In this document: piece after piece, positions 7,605-15,223 of the stretch
Position numbering within the stretch: position 1 is the first letter of the stretch
How the letters are laid out: each line of letters opens with the position of its first letter
Source of the DNA: Aliiroseovarius sp. F20344
Lineage (GTDB): Bacteria > Pseudomonadota > Alphaproteobacteria > Rhodobacterales > Rhodobacteraceae
Direction: 5' to 3'
NCBI RefSeq assembly: GCF_023016155.1
Contig: NZ_JALKBG010000008.1
Location: forward strand, 870,501 to 934,500
Length of the DNA stretch: 64,000 bases
Notes under the pieces: model-generated
What the model saw: the letters and a program-made list of their open reading frames with translations, nothing else
The model's database searches: none
What the model was told of the DNA's origin: nothing
Program-made: the position numbers and the translations under genes

Positions 7605-8563
7605 TGGCGGTTTCAACAGAGTTTCAGGCTCATCTCAGCGAAGGTGTGACCAGCATTGCGCGGTTGTGGAAGGTCACGCGGCGCGATGGTGCAGTCTATG
7701 GCTTTACGGATCACGATCTGGATATCCAGATGGAAGGTGTGACCTACAAGGCCGACACTGGCATGACCGCTCAGGCGTTAAGTCAGACCACGGGGCTTTC
7801 GGTCGATAACACCGAAGCTTTGGGTGTTCTGTCCACAGATGCCATCAGCGAAAAAGACATTCGCGCGGGGCGCTATGACGGAGCCGAAGTTGAAGCGTGG
7901 CTTGTGAATTGGAAAGATGTCACGCAACGCTACCTCCGGTTTCGCGGCACAGTGGGCGAGCTGGCACGAGAAGCTGGTGGCTTCCGGGCAGAGCTGAACG
8001 GGCTGAGCGAAGCCCTGAACCAGCCGCAGGGGCGCGCATTTCAATCACCCTGTTCTGCGGTGCTGGGGGATGAGAAATGCCGGTTTAATCTGGGCCAGAA
8101 CGGATATTCAGTCGAGCTGGATCTTGTCAGTAATGATGAAGAAACCGTGTTTCGGTTCGACGGCATGTCGCTTTACCCAAGGAATTGGTTTGTCCGTGGT
8201 CGGTTTGAAGTTTTGACCGGCGAGGCTGAAGGGCTGTGCGGGATCATCAAAAATGACAGCAAGGGCAAAGATGGCACACGGACTATCGAGCTTTGGGAAG
8301 CTTTGCGGGCCGTCATGCAACCCGGCGATCGCGTCCGCCTTGAGGCGGGTTGTGACAAGCTGGCCCGCACATGCCGCGTGAAGTTCAATAATTTCCGGAA
8401 CTTTCGTGGTTTCCCTGACATTCCTGGCGAGGACTGGCTGATGTCCTATCCAATTCCATCGGGGCGTAATGACGGTGGCGATGGACGCGAAACGTTAGAT
8501 GTCCAAGGCTTCATCTTTGGAGACGATGAAAACAACCCATTCAACCCGATTTCTGGGGCCTGA
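7604..8563 (+). CDS. g13: GTA baseplate hub protein (g13), DUF2163/TIGR02218, Fe-S type
   Basis: The product is a 319-aa DUF2163 hub protein. The N-terminal domain (residues 1-150) contains WKVTRRDGAVYGFTDHD, and the C-terminal phage BR0599-like domain contains KFNNFRNFRGFPDIPG. Five cysteines are present: 150, 159, 212, 250 and 257. As I recall, the R. capsulatus hub structure carries an iron-sulfur cluster; here C150, C159, C250 and C257 are the likely ligands and C212 would be spare. The gene is coupled to g12 by TGATG and followed by g14 after one base. The cluster is inferred from the family, not seen directly. Confidence 0.9.
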   Translation: MAVSTEFQAHLSEGVTSIARLWKVTRRDGAVYGFTDHDLDIQMEGVTYKADTGMTAQALSQTTGLSVDNTEALGVLSTDAISEKDIRAGRYDGAEVEAWLVNWKDVTQRYLRFRGTVGELAREAGGFRAELNGLSEALNQPQGRAFQSPCSAVLGDEKCRFNLGQNGYSVELDLVSNDEETVFRFDGMSLYPRNWFVRGRFEVLTGEAEGLCGIIKNDSKGKDGTRTIELWEALRAVMQPGDRVRLEAGCDKLARTCRVKFNNFRNFRGFPDIPGEDWLMSYPIPSGRNDGGDGRETLDVQGFIFGDDENNPFNPISGA

Positions 8564-8564
8564 T

Positions 8565-9011
8565 ATGGTGCGGAAACAAGCATTAATACTGCAAGAGCTG
8601 CAGGGGTGGCTTGGAACGCCCTATGTGCATCAAGCCTCTCAGAAAGGGGCCGGGTGCGATTGCCTTGGCCTGGTGCGTGGCGTGTGGCGGGCCGTTCTGG
8701 GGCAAGAGCCGGTCAGCGTACCCCCATACACGTCTGATTGGTCCGAAACGGACGGACAGGAAGCGCTTTGGCAGGCCGCGAAAGCGCATCTGATTGCCAA
8801 ACCGTTGGAGGCCAAACAGCCGGGTGACATCCTGTTGTTTCGGATGCGCTCCGATGCGGTTGCAAAACATCTGGGGTTTCTGGCCAGCGCGGGCCCAGCC
8901 CCATCCTTTATCCACGCCTATAGCGGCCATGGCGTGGTGGAGAGCTCACTTTCCACCCCATGGGAACGCCGGATTGTGGCGTGTTTTGAACTTCCTGAAA
9001 GGACAAGCTGA
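8565..9011 (+). CDS. g14: GTA cell wall peptidase (g14), NlpC/P60 family
   Basis: The product is a 148-aa NlpC/P60 peptidase (phage subfamily TIGR02219), thought to cut peptidoglycan peptides during DNA delivery. The catalytic Cys lies in KGAGCDCLGLVRGVWR, the His in AKHLGFLA, and a further His in FIHAYSG. The frame is open back to 8499, inside g13, but ATG 8565 directly after the g13 stop is the natural start. The stop overlaps the g15 ATG (TGATG). Confidence 0.92.
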   Translation: MVRKQALILQELQGWLGTPYVHQASQKGAGCDCLGLVRGVWRAVLGQEPVSVPPYTSDWSETDGQEALWQAAKAHLIAKPLEAKQPGDILLFRMRSDAVAKHLGFLASAGPAPSFIHAYSGHGVVESSLSTPWERRIVACFELPERTS

Positions 9012-12000
9012 TGGCGACGATACTTCTTTCTGCTGTGGGTGCTGCGGCTGGAGCCTCAATCGGGGGCGGGATCCTTGGTTTGTCTTCCGTGGTGATTGGC
9101 AAAGCCATTGGTGCCACGATTGGTCAGGCCATTGACAATCGTATTTTGGGGCAGGGGTCCGAGCCCATTGAAACAGGCCGCGTGGACCGGATACGCCTAA
9201 GCGGTGCTTCCGAAGGTACCGCTGTTCCCATGGTGTATGGGGCCGCACGTCTGGGCGGGCAGGTGATTTGGTCTACACGTTTCAAGGAAAATGTCACGAC
9301 GACCGGTGGGGATGACGGGGGCAAAGGTCCTCCAAAGCCCCCAGAACCCGAAATCACGACCTACAGCTATTCGATCAGTGTTGCGGTTGCCTTGTGCGAG
9401 GGGCAAATCACGCGAGTAGGTCGGATCTGGGCAGATGGAAACCAGATCGCGAAGAAGGATCTGAACATCCGCATCTATAAGGGAACGGAATCCCAATTGC
9501 CGGACCCCAAGATCGAAGCGGTGAAGGGATCGGGGAAAGCCCCGGCCTATCGCGGGATCGCCTATGTGGTGATCGAAGATTTGGACCTCACGCCTTTCGG
9601 CAACCGTGTGCCTCAGTTCAGTTTCGAGGTATTTCGTCCGGAGCAGCCGTTCCAAAACAAGGAAGTCGCACGCGGCACCCAAGCTGTGGCGCTGATCCCC
9701 GGAACGGGAGAATACGCGATGGCGACGTCTGCCGTGCATTATGATGGTGGGCCGGGTGTCAGTGGCGGCTCTAACCAGAACAACCCATCGGGACACACGG
9801 ATTTCGTGACATCCTATCGTCAGATGCGCGAGGAAATGCCCAACTGTACGAATACGGCGCTTGTAGTGTCGTGGTTTGGCGATGATCTGCGCTGTGGATC
9901 GTGCCAGATCCGCCCTCGTGTCGAGCAGAAGCAAATGGATGGTAAACCCATGCCGTGGACCGTCAGTGGTGTGGCACGTTCACAAGCGGGGCTGGTGCCG
10001 CGCGATGATGACAACCGTCCGGTGTATGGCGGCACTCCTTCGGATCAGTCGGTGAAAGAGGCAATAGAATTTGCATCGCTCAACAATCGCAAGGCCACCT
10101 TCTATCCGTTCATCCTCATGGAGCAGATGGAAGGCAACAGCCTTTTTGACCCTTGGTCGGCGCAGATCGGGCAGCCTGAATTGCCATGGCGTGGACGGAT
10201 CACGACCACGCTTGCTCCGCACCATCCGGGGTCGCCAGATGGCACTGCCGGTGCCGTGTCGCAGGTTGCCGCGTTCTTTGGGAACGCGCAGCCCAGCGAT
10301 TTCAATGTGACTTCTCAGGGTGTGAATTACACAGGCCCGAACGAGTTCTCGTATCGAAGGTTCATCCTGCACTATGCACATCTGTGCAAATCTGCTGGCG
10401 GGGTGGATGCGTTCTTGATCGGATCGGAGCTGCGCAGCCTGACGCAGATCCGCGGGCCGGGAAATAGCTTCCCTGTGGTGGATCAGCTGATGCAGTTGGT
10501 TGACGACGTGAGGGGAATTCTGGGCGCAAGCACCAAGATTTCCTATGCTGCGGATTGGTCCGAGTATTTCGGCTATCACCCGGAAGATGGGTCCGGGGAT
10601 GTGTTCTTTCACCTCGATCCGATTTGGAGCCATGACGAAGTCGATTTCATCGGCATAGACAACTACATGCCCCTGTCAGACTGGCGCGATGGGTTTGACC
10701 ATGCGGATGCTCATTTCGAAAGCATCTATGATCTTGGCTATCTGCAATCCAACATCGAAGGTGGTGAAGGGTACGACTGGTACTATAAAAACCCGGATGC
10801 AAGAGAGCTTCAGATACGCACACCAATTACCGATGGAGCACATGGCGAGGACTGGATCTATCGCTACAAGGATCTGCGCGGATGGTGGGAAAGCTCGCAC
10901 CACAACCGGGTCGGGGGCGTTCGTAATGTGACCCCAACCGACTGGCTGCCAGGTTCCAAGCCCTTCTGGTTCACGGAAATGGGCTGTGCGGCGATTGATA
11001 AGGGCACGAACCAACCCAACAAGTTTCTTGATCCCAAAAGCTCGGAAAGTGCCAAGCCGCGCTATTCGAACGGGCGGCGTGATGATCTGATGCAAGCACA
11101 ATACCTGCGCGCGCTTTATGGGTATTGGAAAGATAATTCCAACAACCCGACCCATTCGGCAACGGGCGTCAAGATGCTGGACATGTCGCGTGCGCATGTC
11201 TGGGCGTGGGATACGCGTCCCTTCCCACAGTTCCCGAACCGCAAGGGGCTGTGGAGCGATGGTGCAAACTATGACCGCGGGCATTGGCTGAACGGGCGGG
11301 CCTCGTCGCGGTCACTTGCGTCTGTGGTCAGCGAGATCTGCGAACGCTCAGGTGTGACGCGGTACGACGTGTCCAAACTGCATGGTTTGGTGCGGGGATA
11401 TACCGTTGATCAGATAAGCGGTGCGCGCGCAGCCTTACAGCCTTTGATGCTGGCCTATGGGTTTGAGGTGGCGGAACGGGAAGGCGTCTTGATCTTCGCC
11501 TCTCGGACTGGGCGACCTGATCAGACCCTTGATCCTGAAAAGATGGCGTTGTCGCCAGACCGCGAGACCACCCTTGAACGCGTCCGCGCGCCCGAAGCGG
11601 AAATCGCAGGTCGCGTGCGCTTGAACTACGTCGAAAGTGGAAGCGACTATGACATTCGGGCCGTAGAGGCGATTTTCCCGGATGAAACGAGCTATTCGGT
11701 TTCAACTTCGGAAATCCCCTTGGTGTTAACACGCACAGAAGCGAGGGTGATTACCGAGCGTTGGTTGTCCGAGGCACGCGTGGCGCGAGACTCCGCCACC
11801 TTTGCCTTGCCGCCTTCGGAACTGTCCAAAGGGGCGGGCGATGTCCTGAAGTTGGAAACCGAAGCAGGGACCGAGCATTTCCGCGTCGACCATGTGGAAC
11901 ATGCCGGTGTGCAGAACATCCGTGCGGTACGTGTCGAGCCTGGATTGTTTCTGCCCTCAGACAGTGTCGAGCCTGCGCCCGCTGTGAAGCCCTATATCCC

Positions 12001-12940
12001 GCCAGCGCCGGTTTTCCCTCTGTTCTTGGATCTCCCGCTGCTAACAGGGGACGAGGTGCCGCATGCTCCGCATGTTGCGATTACGGCTGATCCTTGGCCG
12101 GGGAATGTGGCGATCTTCCGGTCGGCCAATGACAATGGCTATCGACGCATTGATCGTGTGTTGTCGCGCTCTGTCGTTGGGGTGACCGAAACAGATTTGC
12201 TCCCTTCGCCGTCTGGCATTCTGGATCATGGGCCCGCGTTGCGTGTGAAACTTGCATCTGCAGCCACGCTATCCTCGGTCTCGGTGGATGACATGCTGAA
12301 CGGCGCAAATGTGGTGGCCATTGGGGATGGCAGCCCTGACAATTGGGAAATCCTGCAGTTTGCCTCGGCTGATCTGGTTGGCGAACAAACCTATGATCTG
12401 AGTGTACGCTTGCGTGGTCAGTTGGGTACGGATGCCACAATGCCAGGCCTTTGGCCCGCAGGAAGCTATCTTGTGGTGCTGGATGGCACTCAAGACCAGA
12501 TCCCCTTGGCGTCATCAGCCCGTGGTCTGAACCGCCACTATCGGATCGGTCCTGCACGCAAACCCTATACGGATAATTCCTACCTGCACGAGGTTATGGC
12601 CTTCAAAGGCATCGGCTTGCGACCCTATGCGCCTGTTCATCTTGAAGCGCGCTATCAAGCAGGGGATCACCAGCTCAGCTGGATCAGGCGCACGCGGATT
12701 GACGGAGATCCTTGGGGAGATGTCGATGTGCCATTGGGCGAGGTGGACGAACGCTATCGTGTTCGGATCATCGACGGGGGAACCGTTAAGCGCGAGCTGG
12801 TCGTGACCTCGGCCAATTGGAGCTATGATTCCACGCTTCGGACTGCGGATTTGGTGACAGGTGCCTACACTGTCGAAGTCGCCCAGCTTTCCGAGAAATT
12901 CGGGGCAGGCCCGGATGCGCGATTGGAGGTTGATCTGTAA
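9011..12940 (+). CDS. g15: GTA host-specificity / megatron tail fibre protein (g15)
   Basis: The product is a 1309-aa baseplate protein. The N-terminus (1-40) is hydrophobic and Gly-rich, followed by a hub-like part with SGASEGTAVPMVYGAARLGG. Residues about 430-760 form the GTA TIM-barrel (glycoside hydrolase-like) domain, with VDFIGIDNYMPLSDWRDG and a probable catalytic Glu in FWFTEMGCAAIDKG near residue 653. A Phage-tail_3 domain follows (VVSEICERSGVTRYDVS onward), and the last 300 residues form a beta-rich receptor-binding region. In R. capsulatus this protein forms the central spike and penetrates the outer membrane. It ends at TAA 12938-12940 and the next ORF starts at 12941 with no gap. 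Confidence 0.93.
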   Translation: MATILLSAVGAAAGASIGGGILGLSSVVIGKAIGATIGQAIDNRILGQGSEPIETGRVDRIRLSGASEGTAVPMVYGAARLGGQVIWSTRFKENVTTTGGDDGGKGPPKPPEPEITTYSYSISVAVALCEGQITRVGRIWADGNQIAKKDLNIRIYKGTESQLPDPKIEAVKGSGKAPAYRGIAYVVIEDLDLTPFGNRVPQFSFEVFRPEQPFQNKEVARGTQAVALIPGTGEYAMATSAVHYDGGPGVSGGSNQNNPSGHTDFVTSYRQMREEMPNCTNTALVVSWFGDDLRCGSCQIRPRVEQKQMDGKPMPWTVSGVARSQAGLVPRDDDNRPVYGGTPSDQSVKEAIEFASLNNRKATFYPFILMEQMEGNSLFDPWSAQIGQPELPWRGRITTTLAPHHPGSPDGTAGAVSQVAAFFGNAQPSDFNVTSQGVNYTGPNEFSYRRFILHYAHLCKSAGGVDAFLIGSELRSLTQIRGPGNSFPVVDQLMQLVDDVRGILGASTKISYAADWSEYFGYHPEDGSGDVFFHLDPIWSHDEVDFIGIDNYMPLSDWRDGFDHADAHFESIYDLGYLQSNIEGGEGYDWYYKNPDARELQIRTPITDGAHGEDWIYRYKDLRGWWESSHHNRVGGVRNVTPTDWLPGSKPFWFTEMGCAAIDKGTNQPNKFLDPKSSESAKPRYSNGRRDDLMQAQYLRALYGYWKDNSNNPTHSATGVKMLDMSRAHVWAWDTRPFPQFPNRKGLWSDGANYDRGHWLNGRASSRSLASVVSEICERSGVTRYDVSKLHGLVRGYTVDQISGARAALQPLMLAYGFEVAEREGVLIFASRTGRPDQTLDPEKMALSPDRETTLERVRAPEAEIAGRVRLNYVESGSDYDIRAVEAIFPDETSYSVSTSEIPLVLTRTEARVITERWLSEARVARDSATFALPPSELSKGAGDVLKLETEAGTEHFRVDHVEHAGVQNIRAVRVEPGLFLPSDSVEPAPAVKPYIPPAPVFPLFLDLPLLTGDEVPHAPHVAITADPWPGNVAIFRSANDNGYRRIDRVLSRSVVGVTETDLLPSPSGILDHGPALRVKLASAATLSSVSVDDMLNGANVVAIGDGSPDNWEILQFASADLVGEQTYDLSVRLRGQLGTDATMPGLWPAGSYLVVLDGTQDQIPLASSARGLNRHYRIGPARKPYTDNSYLHEVMAFKGIGLRPYAPVHLEARYQAGDHQLSWIRRTRIDGDPWGDVDVPLGEVDERYRVRIIDGGTVKRELVVTSANWSYDSTLRTADLVTGAYTVEVAQLSEKFGAGPDARLEVDL

Positions 12941-13243
12941 ATGCGGCCAGTTCTGCCCGGTGACGCGATTGCCGCGGCCTGTGCGCTTTTGGCGCTTGGG
13001 CCGCACAAACGGCCCGGCGCGATGCTTGCCATGCTGCATCGTGCCGACGCCGCGGATCGTTACCGCCTTGCGCTGGGCCGGCTGCATCCGCGTTGGGGCA
13101 ATGGAAGCCTTGGGTCGGTGGCGATGTCACTTCCGCGCAAAACAGAGCCCTTACACGATGATCCTGATTTTCTGGATTGTTTGCTGACGGTCTATGCCGC
13201 GCTCAAGGCGCGACACACACGGTTCAGCCAGAGGCACAGCTGA
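12941..13243 (+). CDS. Small protein of unknown function following g15
   Basis: The 100-aa ORF begins at the base after the g15 stop, so it is almost certainly co-transcribed and translationally coupled with the GTA genes. The product begins with PVLPGDAIAAACALLALGP and contains a HRADAADRYRLALGR helix, LHPRWGNGSL, and a C-terminal helix DCLLTVYAALKARHTRF. It has no signal peptide and no clear membrane segment. I do not recognise a functional family. Its 3' end overlaps by 20 bp, tail to tail, with the zinc-finger gene on the other strand. Codon use matches the GTA genes, supporting a real gene. Confidence 0.7.
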   Translation: MRPVLPGDAIAAACALLALGPHKRPGAMLAMLHRADAADRYRLALGRLHPRWGNGSLGSVAMSLPRKTEPLHDDPDFLDCLLTVYAALKARHTRFSQRHS

Positions 13244-13580
13244 CGCATTTCGGGGCGGTGGGGTCAAGTTCCAACCGCCCCAACGCGATGTCTTCGCCGC
13301 AATCTTCGCAATAGCCGAACTCGTCTTCGTTTATCCGCTCAAGCGCCATCAGAACCCTCTGGCGCTGGGCTGATCTGCGCGCGCCGGTGGCTTTTGCCAT
13401 CGCTTGATTTTGCAACGCATCCATCCGGGATAGCCGCCCAACGGCTTGTTGATCAAGCTCCACAATCTTCTGCCCGTCCTGCCCAAGCGCATCATCCTGA
13501 TCCAGCTCTTCCAGCTTGGCCAACAAGAGCGCCTTAAACTGTGCGATCTGGGATTCATTCATCTTTGCAATCTTTTCCAT
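13224..13580 (-). CDS. TraR/DksA-type C4 zinc finger protein
   Basis: The product is a 118-aa soluble protein with an N-terminal coiled-coil and a C-terminal zinc finger with the spacing C-x2-C-x17-C-x2-C (CEDCGEDIALG ... CVSC). DksA/TraR proteins enter the RNA polymerase secondary channel and alter promoter kinetics. The coiled-coil tip here reads ELDQQAVGRLSRMDALQ rather than the DxxDxA motif of E. coli DksA, so a distinct activity is possible. Start choice is open: ATG 13580 is used, ATG 13562 has a better GGAAAAG upstream, and a TTG at 13604 is unlikely. It is divergent from cysE across 67 bp. Confidence 0.82.
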   Translation of the reverse strand: MEKIAKMNESQIAQFKALLLAKLEELDQDDALGQDGQKIVELDQQAVGRLSRMDALQNQAMAKATGARRSAQRQRVLMALERINEDEFGYCEDCGEDIALGRLELDPTAPKCVSCASG

Positions 13581-13647
13581 CAGGGGTTTGCGTTTGGAAT
13601 TCAAACCCTATCTGGTGTAAAGTATTCGTTCAACGCGAGGAGCAGAC

Positions 13648-14451
13648 ATGGCCGAGAAACATGCGATTGTGACCAAAATCGATCCCGTCTGGGACCGGAT
13701 CACCAGCGAAGCCAAACAAGCCGTGGCAGAAGAGCCTCTGCTGGGTGGTTTGATTGGGGCCTGTGTGCTTCACCACAGGACGCTTGAGAAGGCGTTGTCC
13801 TATCGCTTTGCCGCTAAGCTCAGCTCGAATGAGATGAGCATGGTGCTTTTGCGAGAGATTGCTGACGAAGCCTATGCTGGCTGCTCTGAACTGGCAGAAG
13901 CCGCGCGTGCTGACATCACAGCTGTGCTGGATCGCGATCCGGCCTGCCATCGCATGTTGCAGCCCGTGCTCTACTTCAAAGGCTTCCAAGCGATGCAGGC
14001 TTATCGTCTGGCGCATTACCTGTGGAAAGAGGGTCGCAAGGATCTGTCCTACTTCATCCAGATGCGCTGCTCTGAGGTTTACGGCATCGATATTCATCCC
14101 GGAGCACGTATTGGCCGGGGCATTATGATCGACCACGCTCATTCCATAGTGATCGGCGAAACGGCTGTTGTGGGCGACAATGTCTCGATGTTGCATTCGG
14201 TCACCTTGGGCGGTACCGGCAAAGAAGACGAAGATCGTCATCCCAAGATTGGTGACGGTGTTCTGATTGGCGCTGGCGCGAAGGTTCTGGGCAATATCAA
14301 GGTTGGGGAATGCTCGCGCATTGCAGCAGGTTCCGTGGTGCTTGAGGAAGTCCCGCGCAACAAGACCGTGGCAGGCGTGCCTGCCCGTATTGTCGGCGAG
14401 GCGGGATGTGATCGCCCTGCAATGAGCATGGATCAGACGCTTATCCAATAA
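13648..14451 (+). CDS. cysE: Serine O-acetyltransferase CysE
   Basis: The product is a 267-aa serine acetyltransferase that makes O-acetylserine from serine and acetyl-CoA, the first step of cysteine synthesis. The N-terminal helical domain spans roughly 1-140, and the left-handed beta helix of hexapeptide repeats follows (GIDIHPGARIGRGIMIDHAH onward). Catalytic His residues are in MIDHAHSIVIGE and MLHSVTLGGTG. GAGGAG lies 8 nt upstream of ATG 13648. A hairpin with five T residues follows the stop, so it is probably a single-gene transcript. cysE near a GTA cluster fits what I recall of Rhodobacterales synteny. Confidence 0.95.
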   Translation: MAEKHAIVTKIDPVWDRITSEAKQAVAEEPLLGGLIGACVLHHRTLEKALSYRFAAKLSSNEMSMVLLREIADEAYAGCSELAEAARADITAVLDRDPACHRMLQPVLYFKGFQAMQAYRLAHYLWKEGRKDLSYFIQMRCSEVYGIDIHPGARIGRGIMIDHAHSIVIGETAVVGDNVSMLHSVTLGGTGKEDEDRHPKIGDGVLIGAGAKVLGNIKVGECSRIAAGSVVLEEVPRNKTVAGVPARIVGEAGCDRPAMSMDQTLIQ

Positions 14452-14477
14452 ACACCTACCCAAAAGACCGTGTTCAA

Positions 14478-14508
14478 GCCGGTGGCATGATAGCCATCGG
14501 CGGTTTTT
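14478..14508 (+). terminator. Intrinsic terminator of cysE
   Basis: GCCGGTGGC (14478-14486) pairs with GCCATCGGC (14493-14501), including one G-U pair, across a 6-nt loop. GG and TTTTT (14504-14508) follow. It starts 27 nt after the cysE stop. Confidence 0.8.
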
Positions 14509-14587
14509 CGCAAACTTGCTTTAAATCAATGTATTGCCCGTCAGGTTTCATCTATAGCAACCATGTGAAAACCTGGGAGACCCCGAA

Positions 14588-14656
14588 ATGAAACAGATCT
14601 GGCTTGCCACCGTCGTGGCATTTTCTGCAGTGTTTCTTGTAGCAGTGGCCGGTTAA
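14588..14656 (+). CDS. 22-aa hydrophobic small protein
   Basis: ATG 14588 follows GGGAG at about 9 nt and the frame closes with TAA at 14654. The peptide is Met-Lys-Gln followed by a continuous hydrophobic stretch (IWLATVVAFSAVFLVAVAG). That is long enough for one membrane span with a short positive N-terminus. It lies between the cysE terminator and a downstream hairpin at 14738-14769, so it would be its own short transcript. It has no Cys, so it is not a lipoprotein. I do not recognise a family; a small membrane protein or a leader peptide of an sRNA are the alternatives. Confidence 0.5.
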   Translation: MKQIWLATVVAFSAVFLVAVAG

Positions 14657-14737
14657 CTGTTGTGAAGACCTGAACCACGGGTCACTTCATCACGGCAGAC
14701 CGAGGCAGATAAAAGACCGCAAAGACGGTCGGAACAC

Positions 14738-14769
14738 AAAAAGGGCGACGCTTCACGCGCCGCCCTTTT
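14738..14769. terminator. Bidirectional terminator between the small ORF and the AhpD-like gene
   Basis: AAAAAGGGCGACG (14738-14750) pairs, with one mismatch, with the CGCGCCGCCCTTTT arm (14756-14769). There are T residues on the + side and the matching A run gives T residues on the - side. It can end the short + transcript from about 14550 and the - transcript of the AhpD-like gene. Confidence 0.75.
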
Positions 14770-14788
14770 GTAATTCTGGTGATCAGAT

Positions 14789-15124
14789 TTAGCCTGTCAG
14801 CTGGTCAAATGCCTCAAGCGCACGGGCGCCATACATATAGCCGGGTCCGCCGCCCATCAGGATTGCAACCGATACGGTCTCGGCGATCTCGTCGCGTGTG
14901 ACCCCGGCTTTAATGGCGGCACGCACGTGAAAACCGATGCAGTCATTACACTGTTTGGCGATGCCAATGGCGATGCATTGCAGTTCTTTATCCTTCACAG
15001 ACAGCGCCCCATCGACCAAAGCAGCCTTGTGCATGGCGCGAAAGCCATTGGCCCCGTCGGGATGAACGGCAGCAAAGGATTTTGTGTTTGCCGATGTGTC
15101 GTCCAGCAGTGCTTTGAAGTCCAT
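14789..15124 (-). CDS. AhpD-like carboxymuconolactone decarboxylase family protein
   Basis: The product is a 111-aa all-helical protein of the CMD/AhpD superfamily. The redox motif is present as KQCNDCIGFHVRAA (CxxC followed by His), followed by a conserved helix DEIAETVSVAILMGGGPGY. This points to an AhpD-type thiol peroxidase/disulfide role rather than true gamma-carboxymuconolactone decarboxylation. GGAGATAATCA precedes ATG 15124. It is downstream of the pdh operon but a strong hairpin at 15160-15193 separates them, so expression is probably independent. In E. coli and mycobacteria AhpD-type proteins link to lipoyl enzymes, so the adjacency to pdhC is suggestive only. Confidence 0.85.
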   Translation of the reverse strand: MDFKALLDDTSANTKSFAAVHPDGANGFRAMHKAALVDGALSVKDKELQCIAIGIAKQCNDCIGFHVRAAIKAGVTRDEIAETVSVAILMGGGPGYMYGARALEAFDQLTG

Positions 15125-15159
15125 TGATTATCTCCGAAATTGATGGTTCGGAAAAGCAA

Positions 15160-15193
15160 ATGGCTCAAGGCGAGGGGTCCCGCCTTGAGCCAT
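15160..15193 (-). terminator. Intrinsic terminator of the pdhABC operon
   Basis: ATGGCTCAAGGCG (15160-15172) is the exact reverse complement of CGCCTTGAGCCAT (15181-15193). Read on the - strand after the pdhC stop, the hairpin is followed by TTTGCTTTTCC. It is the strongest stem in this part of the window. Confidence 0.85.
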
Positions 15194-15223
15194 GTCAATA
15201 GATTGTGATTTTAGAATGTGACG

